DNA of 64,000 nt from Kibdelosporangium philippinense (GTDB taxonomy: Bacteria; Actinomycetota; Actinomycetes; Mycobacteriales; Pseudonocardiaceae). Positions 25,056 to 34,465 of the stretch are shown here, piece after piece (the stretch's first letter is position 1; every line of letters starts with the position of its first letter). The DNA is taken from positions 1,989,501 through 2,053,500 of the forward strand of contig NZ_JAJVCN010000003.1 in NCBI RefSeq assembly GCF_021390435.2. Direction: 5' to 3'. The translations under genes were made by a program, and so were the position numbers. The notes under the pieces are model-generated. The model had not been told where the DNA came from, did no database searches, and saw only the letters and a program-made list of their open reading frames with translations.

Positions 25056-28000
25056 ATGCGCCGTCGTGCGTTCGCCATGCCTATCCGACGACTGATCGTT
25101 CCCACGATCACCGTCGCGCTCCTCGCGACAGGTGCCACGCTCACCCACACCGCATCCGCCGCGGCGAGCACGCCACCAACCGCCCCCGCCGCGGCGAAAC
25201 CTCCCGAGGTGGCAGCGTTCGAACAGGCCCGGAAAACCGGCCAACCTGTTGAGGTCGAGGGACAACAGACGACAAATACAACCGTCACGGCGGATCCGGA
25301 CGGGCAGTTCACCTACCGCGCCACCACTCGACCCGAACGGGTCCAACAAGACGGTCAATGGCGCGCCATCGACACGACGCTCTCCAAACACAGCGACGGG
25401 CTCTACAGACCTATTGCCTCGACGGCGAATGTCGCGTTCTCCGGCGGCGGAACCAGTCCACTGGTGACACTGTCCTCAGGGGACAAGAAACTCTCCCTGT
25501 CCTGGCCCACACCGTTGCCCACACCGACCGTGCAGGGCAGCTCCGCCACCTACCCAGCGGTGCTGCCCGGCGTCGACCTGCACATCACCGCCACATCGGA
25601 CAGCTACCGCAAAACGCTCATCGTCCACAATGCCACCGCCGCGAAAAACCCCGCGCTCACCGCGATCACCCTGAACGCCACCACCAGCGGACTAACCCTG
25701 AACGCAGGACCGGACGGAACACTCAACGCCAGCGATACCAACGGAAAACCGGTCTTCGTCGGCTCAACACCGCTGATGTGGGACTCCCGACACGAACCCG
25801 GGCAACCCGCTCCCACCGCCGACGCCCCCGGCAACACCACCCACATCAAACTCGATGTCACCCCCACAGGCGGCAACGGCGCGCGGGTCACGATCACGCC
25901 AGATCACACTGCCCTGCTTGGACAAGACGTTGTCTACCCGGTCTACATCGACCCGACCACCGGTGACATCGGCCCGTCCGACTGGGGCAACATCGCCGAC
26001 AACGGATTCAAAAACTACCGCGACACCTACGCCCGAGTCGGCCGCTGTTACCGGTGGGCAGAGTGCGCCGGTAGCGGAAACTGGGTCGCTCGCTCCTACT
26101 TCGTCATGCCCACCAATGCACTGCAGTCACGAAACGGGCGCACCGCTGTCATCCGCTCGGCCACGTTCACCATCACCAATACCCACACTGGTAACAACCG
26201 CTGCAACCAGGTGCAGGCGATGTGGGCCGATCTTGAGTTCACCAGTCAGACTTCATGGCCAGGGCCCGGCGGGCTACACGACATGGACGTCGCGAGGGAC
26301 GCGTGTCCTGGAGCCTCCGTCCACTACAACGCGATCGACGCCGCCAACGCCCTTGTCTCGGCCAACGCTGGACAGATCACCATTGGCCTAAGGTCGGCCA
26401 ACGAAGGCGCACAGAACCAGGACCATTGGAACCGCTTCGCCAACAACCCTGCGTTCGCCATCAGGTTCGCGTTCCCACCAGGCCAAGCAACCAACAAAGG
26501 CGTTTCCCGTCTGGTCAAGTGCGACAACAAGTCCTTCACACCGGACCGCTTCCCGACCTTGTACGCCACCGCCGCAGACAACAACGCTCCACCACTCAAC
26601 CTCCTGCTGTACTTCCATGTTTGGACTGGTGACGGCAACACCCTCCTGACCACCAGCCCTGGCATCGAGATCGCGTCAGGCAGTACGGCCGCGTGGCAGG
26701 TGAGCACCGACTTGGGCGATGGCGAATATGTATTCCGCGTCACGGTCCAGAACACCGGTGGCGACGGCACCGGAGGACTGTGGAACGGCAGCTATTCAAT
26801 CTGGTCCCCGTTCCGGATCCAGAGCACCCCGCCAGCATTCTTTGGCGTCAAAAGCCCTGACTACGCCGAGAACTACTGGAGCCAAGGTGCAGGACGGTTC
26901 AGGTTCAATTCCTCCTACAGCACAGCGGGCTTCGCCTACTCCTTCTCCGGTCCTGGAACCATCAGAGTGCCCAAAGTCGAGGACTGCAACTACAACCAGA
27001 CCTTCCCCAACGGCGGTTGGGTAGCAGCGGACGCCAATGGCAACGCGATAGATGTTCCCGTCATCCCAGCCACGATGGCCCCTGGTTATCACACACTGCA
27101 TGTCCGGGCATTCGACAAGGCACACAACCTGTCAGCAGATGAACGGGCATACACCTTCTACGTCGCTCCCAATTACGGCGTGCCCACACGGATCAACCCA
27201 GGCGACCCAGCACAGGTCGCTGTGGCACAGCCCGCGGGTCAGAACATCCCGCTCTCACAGCAGGACAATCGAGTTCACTTCCGTGGTACAGCCGAAGGCC
27301 AGTCCTTCACCATGGAGTTCACCGCCCCGATCGAGGCCGACTACGCACTGGGGCTCAACGTTAGGCTCAAACAAATGGACGGTGGCGCGATCGCCGTCGC
27401 TCTCGACGGCGTCGCGAAACCCGACATCCGCATGTTCGATGTCTACGGCCGACTGGGCGGCGTCCACCTGACCAAGGGCAAGCACGTGATCACTCTGACC
27501 ACAGGGGAATCGGGAGAAATTCAAGCTCCATATGACATCGACGTCACCGGAATCGACGCGGTACCACTCAACAATGTGACCGCGAACAGCTTCGCCGATG
27601 CGATGAACAACGATGGCATCAGCAACGACGGCATCACCGTCGCCGCGGACAAGTCCCTCGATCTGGATGGCGGCTCGCTGTCGGCACAAACCTTGGCCGC
27701 AGCCGGACTCACACCAGGATCCAGCCTCACCGTCCAAGGCGCCACCTTCACCCTGCCCGCCCCCAACAAGGCAGGTAACGACAACGTGATCGCCATCGGA
27801 CAAACCATTCCTTTGCCTGCCGCACACCAGGTTCCCGCCAACGCCATCGGACTTCTCGCGGTCAGCACCTGCGGCGCGAACCCCACCACACCCGCAGCCA
27901 TCACCTACACCGACGGCACCACCGACAAACAACAACTCGTCGCCCTGCCCGACTGGGCCCTGGCACCCCACGGCGTGGCCACCCCCGTGGCCACCCTGCC

Positions 28001-29297
28001 CTACCGCAACACCGGCGCCACCCGCGACACCGTCCACAAACCCACCGTCTACGCGGTGTTCCTCCCCGCCAACCCCCTCAAAACCGTGCAGAAAATCACC
28101 CTGCCCAACATCGGCACCGCCTTCCGCCGCACCTGCCTGGACAACGCCGCCCTGCACGTCCTCGCCATGGCACCGCGGCCCGTCACACCACCAGACGGCA
28201 AAACTTGGGCAGGCGCCTGGAGCGCACCCGCCGACAACGCCACCGCGCCACCCAGCGGTGGGTTCGCCGACAAGACCCTGCGGGTCATCGCCCACCCTGC
28301 CATCACCGGCGCCGAAGCCCGTATCCGCCTGTCCAACACCGGTTCCCCTACCCCGGTGACGTTTGACGCGGCCACTATCGCCGCTCACACCACCGGCCCC
28401 GGCATCAACACCCCCACCACATTCACCTTCGGCGGCAACACAACCGTCACCATCCCCGCGGGTGGTGACGTCCACAGCGACCCCGTCGCGCTGCCCACCG
28501 GTGGATCCGGCAATATCGCCGTCAGCCTGCACCTACCCCAGGCTGTGACCGCGGCACCCACACATACCTCCAACGGCACCACCACCTACGTAGCCTCCGG
28601 CAACGCCACCAGAAACCAAGACACAGCGGCATTCCCCACCAGCCTGCCCAGCACCCACTACCTGACCGGCATCGACGTCACCACCGCACCCGGCAACGGC
28701 ACCGTGGCCGTACTGGCCGACCAGAACACCCGCGCCCCAGGCACATTCACCGGGTGGAGCGACACACTCGCCACCCAACTCGGCAACCAACTGCCCGGCG
28801 GCCTGGTGACCACCACCCACACCACCCCACCGCCGCCAGGATGGTGGACCGCACTCAACCAAACCACCCTCGCCGGCCCCCGCCTGCGCACCGCTGTGGT
28901 CACCCTTGGCGCACAAGACATCCTCAACGGCGACACGCCACAGGCCATCCAGGACAAACTGACCGGACTCATCCGGGACATCAACGGCATCAACCGCTAC
29001 AAACGACCTGACGGAGCTCGCATCCACATCGTCCTGGCCACCATCGCCCCTCTCGGCCTCGACCCCACCAGCACGCAGGAAAAAAACCGCCAACAACTCA
29101 ACGCCACCATCATCAACCAATACCGGCTATACGGCGCCAACGAACTCATCAACATCGATCAAGCACTCCGCGACACCACCAACCCATCCAAGGTCAAACC
29201 CGAATATCTCACCGGCGGCGTTCCCAACAACACCTACTACCAACGCATCGCACAGACCGTCCATACTGAGATCACCAACGGCACCGTGAGTTTCTAG
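25056..29297 (+). CDS. Large secreted protein with C-terminal SGNH-like domain, partner of the RHS protein
   Basis: A 1413-aa exported protein. The N terminus is a signal peptide (MRRRAFAMPIRRLIVPTITV to SAAAS). The part around residues 60-480 (TYRATTRPERVQQDGQWRAI, NYRDTYARVGRCYRWAE, ARSYFVMP) resembles DNRLRE/RHS-associated secreted proteins. A middle region has golvesin- or carbohydrate-binding-like beta domains, and the last ~210 residues (VTLGAQDILNGDTPQ, RIHIVLATIAPLGLD) resemble an SGNH/GDSL hydrolase without a clear GDS motif. ATG 25056 follows AGGGGGGAA. It is divergent from the RHS toxin; such pairs occur in other actinomycetes as far as I recall, so a role in display, release or modification of the RHS protein is plausible but unproven. 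Confidence 0.7.
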   Translation: MRRRAFAMPIRRLIVPTITVALLATGATLTHTASAAASTPPTAPAAAKPPEVAAFEQARKTGQPVEVEGQQTTNTTVTADPDGQFTYRATTRPERVQQDGQWRAIDTTLSKHSDGLYRPIASTANVAFSGGGTSPLVTLSSGDKKLSLSWPTPLPTPTVQGSSATYPAVLPGVDLHITATSDSYRKTLIVHNATAAKNPALTAITLNATTSGLTLNAGPDGTLNASDTNGKPVFVGSTPLMWDSRHEPGQPAPTADAPGNTTHIKLDVTPTGGNGARVTITPDHTALLGQDVVYPVYIDPTTGDIGPSDWGNIADNGFKNYRDTYARVGRCYRWAECAGSGNWVARSYFVMPTNALQSRNGRTAVIRSATFTITNTHTGNNRCNQVQAMWADLEFTSQTSWPGPGGLHDMDVARDACPGASVHYNAIDAANALVSANAGQITIGLRSANEGAQNQDHWNRFANNPAFAIRFAFPPGQATNKGVSRLVKCDNKSFTPDRFPTLYATAADNNAPPLNLLLYFHVWTGDGNTLLTTSPGIEIASGSTAAWQVSTDLGDGEYVFRVTVQNTGGDGTGGLWNGSYSIWSPFRIQSTPPAFFGVKSPDYAENYWSQGAGRFRFNSSYSTAGFAYSFSGPGTIRVPKVEDCNYNQTFPNGGWVAADANGNAIDVPVIPATMAPGYHTLHVRAFDKAHNLSADERAYTFYVAPNYGVPTRINPGDPAQVAVAQPAGQNIPLSQQDNRVHFRGTAEGQSFTMEFTAPIEADYALGLNVRLKQMDGGAIAVALDGVAKPDIRMFDVYGRLGGVHLTKGKHVITLTTGESGEIQAPYDIDVTGIDAVPLNNVTANSFADAMNNDGISNDGITVAADKSLDLDGGSLSAQTLAAAGLTPGSSLTVQGATFTLPAPNKAGNDNVIAIGQTIPLPAAHQVPANAIGLLAVSTCGANPTTPAAITYTDGTTDKQQLVALPDWALAPHGVATPVATLPYRNTGATRDTVHKPTVYAVFLPANPLKTVQKITLPNIGTAFRRTCLDNAALHVLAMAPRPVTPPDGKTWAGAWSAPADNATAPPSGGFADKTLRVIAHPAITGAEARIRLSNTGSPTPVTFDAATIAAHTTGPGINTPTTFTFGGNTTVTIPAGGDVHSDPVALPTGGSGNIAVSLHLPQAVTAAPTHTSNGTTTYVASGNATRNQDTAAFPTSLPSTHYLTGIDVTTAPGNGTVAVLADQNTRAPGTFTGWSDTLATQLGNQLPGGLVTTTHTTPPPPGWWTALNQTTLAGPRLRTAVVTLGAQDILNGDTPQAIQDKLTGLIRDINGINRYKRPDGARIHIVLATIAPLGLDPTSTQEKNRQQLNATIINQYRLYGANELINIDQALRDTTNPSKVKPEYLTGGVPNNTYYQRIAQTVHTEITNGTVSF

Positions 29298-29439
29298 ATA
29301 TGGAACGCCGGTCGCCCAGTGCGGGCGGCAGGCGTTGTGTGTGCCGCCTCATCGGTTCAGCCTGGAGATCCAGTCACTCCAATTGCCGCGGCGGTCGATT
29401 TCTTGTAGTAAAAGTCTGTCAGTCTATGTTTATTAGGTT

Positions 29440-30112
29440 CTGTTGTGTCGTCCGGGCGCCAGAGCAGGCTGGCGAGTTTCTCGACCACAAGGTCGATGAT
29501 CGCCTGTACGCGCTCTACCACCTGGTGGCCTTCCGGGGTCTCCGACGTGGCGAGGCGTGCGGCCTTCGGTGGGCTGACGTCGACCTGGATGGGCGCACGC
29601 TCACTGTGGCAACACAGCTCGTGCAAGACGGCTGGGAGATCGAGGAAACCGGCCCGAAGAGCGCGAGTGGTGCTCGCGTGGTCGTGCTGGACACCGAGAC
29701 GGTCAACGTGCTGCGGGCTCACCGCACCCGGCAGTTGTCCGAACGGATGGCGTGGGGACCAGCCTGGGAGAACAGCGGACGCGTCTTCACCCAGGACGAC
29801 GGCACATGGCTTCACCCAGGGTGGCCGTCCGACGCGTTCGAACACGCCGTCAAGGCTTCTGGTCTGCCTCCGGTGCGCCTGCATGATTTGAGGCACGGTG
29901 CGGACATGTAGACCGTCCAGGAGATGCTCGGCCACTCCTCGATCACGATCACGTCGGACACGTGCACGAGCGTGCTTCCGCAGGTCGCGCAAGACGCAGC
30001 CGAGGCAGCAGCCCGGCTGGTCCCTCGGGCACACGCCCGACCTCATGGGCTCACTTCGGGCTCACAAGTCGCCGCATCCGATGGCGCAACCCTCCGACCG
30101 GTCAGCTCTTGA
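29440..30112 (+). pseudogene. Tyrosine integrase, inactivated (element 0)
   Basis: The C-terminal two thirds of a phage/AICE-type tyrosine recombinase. Visible are the catalytic Arg region (AFRGLRRGEACGLRWADVDL), the strand block VVLDTETVNVLRAHR, and HxxR in LHDLRHGA. It is dead in several ways: the N terminus is missing, a TAG interrupts the frame at 29909-29911 together with a deletion of about 12 codons after LRHGA, and the catalytic Tyr is Cys (TGC at 29963-29965, SDTCTSV where ADTYTSV is usual). The stop is followed by a hairpin and then by an att copy of tRNA-Thr, the normal order for an integrase beside its attachment site. Confidence 0.88.
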
Positions 30113-30120
30113 TACACAAA

Positions 30121-30149
30121 ACCGCAGCTCACACGATGTGAACTGCGGT
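30121..30149 (+). terminator. Integrase terminator beside att1
   Basis: Arms at 30121-30133 and 30137-30149 (accgcagctcaca) with one mismatch. A similar hairpin stands at the same place beside att2 (54027-54059), which shows that the two integrase ends are homologous. Confidence 0.7.
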
Positions 30150-30156
30150 CTGGTGG

Positions 30157-30204
30157 TGGAGCCGCCTAAGGGAATCGAACCCTTGACCTACGCATTACGA
30201 GTGC
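30157..30204. repeat. att1: 48-bp copy of the tRNA-Thr 3' part
   Basis: Identical to 60291-60338, the part of tRNA-Thr(CGU) from the CCA end through the anticodon loop. It follows a dead integrase and marks the left limit of the NRPS island. Without the 5' half it is not a functional tRNA. Confidence 0.93.
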
Positions 30205-30213
30205 TGGAAGGGT

Positions 30214-30240
30214 TGTCACCGGCAGTACCTGCCGGTGACA
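30214..30240. repeat. Perfect 12-bp hairpin next to att1
   Basis: Arms tgtcaccggcag (30214-30225) and its complement (30229-30240) with a 3-nt loop, 10 bp from att1. It may be a recombinase arm site or a terminator. Similar sequence is not beside the other att copies. Confidence 0.6.
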
Positions 30241-30334
30241 CCCGGTCCCCTCTCTGTGCAGGTCAGCGCGGTAACGCGTACCACGGCGTACCTGCTTGGC
30301 ACTCGAACTCCCTGAACGTTAGAGCAACCAACCG

Positions 30335-30841
30335 CCGAAGGCAGCACCCGCGTCGGAGACCGCCACCCCAACGGGATCGACGCAAGACGGCCGGGCAAAG
30401 CCGACGAACGTGCGGATCCCGAAGATCGCGGCCGAGTCCACGCTGGTCGAATCCGGTTTGGACAGCAACAAAGCGATCGTCGTCCCGCCGGTCGACCAGC
30501 CGATGCAGGCAGCTTGGTACAAGTACAGCCAGGTCCCCGGCGACCCAGGACCGTCGATCCTGCTCGGGCATGTCGACGGGAACAAGAAACCGGGCATCTT
30601 CTACAAGCTGCACGAGATGAAGGCAGGCGACGAGATCTTCGTGAAGCGCGAAGACGGCAAAGAACTGCGCTTCGTGGCAACCAGGACCCAGCAGGTCCCG
30701 AAGGAACAACTCCCGGAGGAAGCCATCTAGGGCCAAACCCAGGAGTCCGAACTACGCCTCATCACCTGCGGCGGAGCCTTCGACAAAGCAGCACACAGCT
30801 ACAAGGACAACGTGATCGTCTACGCCAAGCTGGCCGCGTGA
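30335..30841 (+). pseudogene. Class F sortase pseudogene
   Basis: A second copy of the catalytic part of the sortase at 15266. From about 30341 it reads ETATPTGSTQDGRAKPTNVR and then closely follows the intact gene (VVPPVDQPMQAAWYKYSQVP, LLGHVDGNKKPGIFYKLHE, LRLITCGGAFDKAAHSYKDN). The signal peptide and lipobox are missing, and the Tyr codon of AIYGE is TAG here (30728-30730), so the Cys motif is never reached. Identity with the intact copy is high over the whole catalytic domain, which points to a duplication within one lineage. It is the first gene to the right of att1, and its end is the shared hairpin with the NRPS. Confidence 0.9.
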
Positions 30842-30884
30842 CACAGCGAAGCCCAGGCCCTGTGCCCGGGCTTCGCTGTGTCAC
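30838..30884. terminator. Bidirectional 21-bp hairpin over two convergent stop codons
   Basis: Arms 30838-30858 and 30864-30884 match at 20 of 21 positions with a 5-nt loop. The left arm contains the TGA of the sortase pseudogene and the right arm contains the TGA of the NRPS, so it can terminate transcription from both sides. Confidence 0.85.
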
Positions 30885-33800
30885 AGCACAGTTTCCGACG
30901 TGATCTCGGCCAGGAGCGCGGCGACCGCCACGCTGCGCGTGGTGACGAAGTAGTGCCCACCGTCGTCCAACGCCACGACCCGCAGATCGCCGGAAACGCT
31001 TGCCCAGTTCGCGGCGTTCTCCCGCCAGTCCGGCGTGAGCGGGTCGTCATCGGCCACGACGCAGTACACCGGGACGGGCAACGGCTCGCCTGCGAAGAAG
31101 TCACGGTCGCAGCGCACACTGAGCACGGTGTCGTGCCGGAACTTCGCGGCGACCTCGGCCCATTCCTCGCCCGTGATCGAGCCTTGCACCTCGGACAGTC
31201 CAGCGGTCGTCAGGACGTCGACCACGTCGACGTCCGTGAAGGACAAGTCTCGCTCGGCGTGATCGGCATCGATGACGACGCCGCCAAGGCAGACCGCTCG
31301 CACGTCAGGCAGGCGTTTGGCCAGCACGAGGGCGAGGGCGTAGCCGACACAGTGCCCCCACACGATCACTGGACCGGTGATCTCTCGCTGGATCTCCTCG
31401 GCACACCGGTCGACGAAGGCCGCGACCTGCGTCGGGTCATCGGCGTCGAACGTTCTCGGATTGGTGACGGAGAACAGGGCGATATCCGAGGCGACCCGGT
31501 CGGCAAGCTCCTTGTAGATCACGCCGTCCCCGGCCGCGTATGGGACACAAAGGACAGTCACGGTGGCGTCCGGACGCGGCGGGGTGAGCCGGTGCACCAC
31601 CTGTTCGGTGTTGTCCGTGCCGCGGATCAGCTCCGCCATCCGCGCGACGGTCGACGCTTCGAACAACGTCATCACGGGTAGGGCGACGCCCAAGTGCTGT
31701 TTGATCGCGCCGGCCAGCCGGATCAGTTTCAGCGAGTCGCCACCGACCTCGAAGAACGGGTCGTGCACGCCCACTTCGATCCCACCGAGGACCGACCCGG
31801 CAATCTCGCACACCCGCGCTTCGAGCGTGTCCCGTGGCGCGACGGCAGTCGCCGCACGCTCCGGGTCAGGCAACGCCTTGCGGTCGATTTTTCCGTTGGC
31901 GCTCAACGGCAACGCGGGCAGCGTGACGAACGCGGCCGGAACCAGGTAGTCCGGCAGACGCGAGGCGAGATAGCTCCGCAGATCCGTGCCCGCGGGTGCC
32001 ACCACGTAGGCAACCAGCCGCTCAGCACGGGCGATCACCACAACGTCGGCCACATCGGGATGTCCGGCGAGTACGGCCTCGATCTCACCGAGCTCGATCC
32101 GGACACCCCGGATCTTCACCTGGTGGTCGAGCCTGCCGAGGAACTCGAGCGCACCGTCCGTCCGGCGGCGGACCAGGTCCCCGGTGCGATAAAGCCGCTC
32201 ACCATCGACGGTCACGAAGCGCTCGGCGGTCAGGTCCGGACGGCCGAGATAACCGTCGGCGAGCCCGGTTCCGCCGATGTACAGCTCGCCAGGCACGCCA
32301 ACGGGCAGGGGTTGGCGGTCGTCGCTGAGCACGTGCAACCGGGTGTTGTGGATGGGATAGCCGATTGGCACGGCTTCGTCCGCCGGGTCACATCGCCAGT
32401 AGCTCACGTCGATCGCGGCCTCGGTCGGCCCGTACAGGTTGACCAGCGCCGCATCCGTTCCTGAGGCGAAGAAATCCGCGGCGAGCGAGTGCGGCAGCGC
32501 CTCACCGCTGCAGAACACCTGCCTGACGGAGCCGCACTCGGCCCATCTGCCGTGCTGGAGCATGGCGCGCAACATCGACGGCACGAAATGCAGGGTCGTG
32601 ACACCCTGCGTACGAATCAGATCGACCAGATAGTCCGGATCCCGATGTCCGTCCGGACGGGCGATGACCAACCGGGCACCGACGGCGAGCGGCCACGTGA
32701 ACTCCCATACGGACACGTCGAAGCCGAACGGCGTCTTCTGCACCACGGTGTCCACATCAGACAGTGGGAATTCCGTGTCCATCCAGACGATCCGGTTGAT
32801 CAGCGCCCGGTGCGACACCGCGACGCCCTTCGGTGTGCCGGTCGACCCGGACGTGAAGATCACGTACGCGCGGTCGCCGGACCGCCCCGGATTGTCCAAC
32901 GAGGTCTGGTAGTCCATGGCGAGATCGGCGTGCGTGAGCACATGCCGGATCCCGGCTTGCTCGATGATCTGTTCCTGCCGGGCGGGCGGGTGGCTCGGGT
33001 CGATCGGGACGTATGCCGCGCCCGCCTTCCAGATCCCGTAGATCCCGATCACCATCTCGAACGAGCGCTCGGCCGAGAGCCCGACCAGTGTGGGCGCACC
33101 GAGGCCGATCAGGTGATGCGCGAGCCGGTTCGCCCGCTCGTTCAACTCCCGGTAGCTCATCGTCCGTCCTTCGAAGACGAGCGCGACGGCGTCGGGCGTC
33201 CTGGCGGCCTGTTGCTCGAAGAACGAATGCATGACGCGATCAGCCGGGAACTCACGCGCGGTGTCGTTCCAGGGTTGCGCGGTCTCACCAAGAATGGCCG
33301 CGTTGCTGATCGGTCCGCCGATCGTGGTCAGAATCCTTCGGTACAGGCCGGCGGCACGCTCAGCGAACGCGGCATCGAAAGCACCGGAGTCGAGCACCAG
33401 ATCCACCCGGTAGGTCGTGCCGGTTTTGGCGACCTCGGTGGCCAGCAGGTAGTTCGTGGTGTCCACCGAATCGTCGCCGAGTACGTCCACCGCTTGCCGG
33501 AAGTGCACGAACGTGAACAAGCTTCCCGACAGATCCAGTCCCGTGCCCGCCTGGATGTCGGCGACCGGGCACAGTTTGTGGGCGCTGTCGGCCAGCAGCG
33601 TCCGCTCGACATCCGCGACGAGGTCTTCCCACGTCTCAGCGCGGTTGATCCGCATCGGCAGCGAGTTCAGGAACAGCCCGAGGGCATGTTCGGCGCCGTC
33701 GGTTTCCGGACGGCAGTTGGTGACGACCGAGGTGACCACATCGGACGAGCCGGTGAGCAGGGACAGCAGCACGATGTGCGCCGCGAGGAACACGGCTTTG

Positions 33801-34465
33801 TCCGTCGCCGCAGGCATGTGCACACCGGGGACTTCGAAGGTGTGCCGAATGGGTTCGTGCCGCTGCGCGCCAGTCCACCACGGCACCGGGGCGTCGGCCA
33901 GCTTCGCCGAGAAGTACCGGATGGCTTCGTCCGACTTGCCTGCCGCGATCTCGGCCGCGACGAATTCCCGGTAGGACGACGTGCCCGCGGACGGCTCGCC
34001 TCGGTAGAGCGCGAGGAGTTGCTCGCTGAACTTGGCCACACTCCAGCCGTCGAGCAGTGCGTGATGGCACACAAGCGTGTACTGCAGTTCGTCCGTGCCC
34101 CGCAGGTGGATCACGACCGACCACGCGGGCCGCTCCGGCTCGAACGCGGATGCTCGTTCGTCGGCGATCCACGCCCGGATATGCGCGGCCTGTGCCTGCG
34201 GATCGAGGTGCCGGATGTCGTGCACCCGCAACACCGGTTCGGCCCGCGTCAGCACCAGTTGGAGGTCATACCGCAGGACGGTCCGCAAAATGTCGTGCTG
34301 CTTGGTGATCTCTCGCAGCGCTCCGGCGAACTTCCCCTGATCCCACGGCAACCGCAGGTGAGTGCTGACAACCTCGTGGTACGTGCCGCGCTCGCCGTCG
34401 ACGAGACTGTGGTAGATCATCCCCTGCTGCAGCTTGGTCAGCGGGTAAGCGTCCTGCACCAAGCC
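30881..34465 (-). other. NRPS module 6 and release: C-A6(Ser)-PCP-TE
   Basis: The C domain has HHALLDG and a start (YPLTKLQQGMIYHS) unlike the other C domains. A6 pocket residues D-V-W-H-F-S-L-I-D-K indicate Ser. PCP has GGDSLK (about 31735). The thioesterase (about 30881-31580) has GHCVG where GxSxG is usual; the Cys codon is at 31349-31351. VVADDDPLTP and DDGGHYF supply the Asp and His regions. The product may be hydrolysed, cyclised through a Ser hydroxyl, or released as a lactone. Confidence 0.85.

Noticed and set aside
1..30000. A further att copy to the left that would close element 0
   Set aside because: I did not find the core gccgcctaagggaatcgaac elsewhere in the window; the left end is lost or outside.
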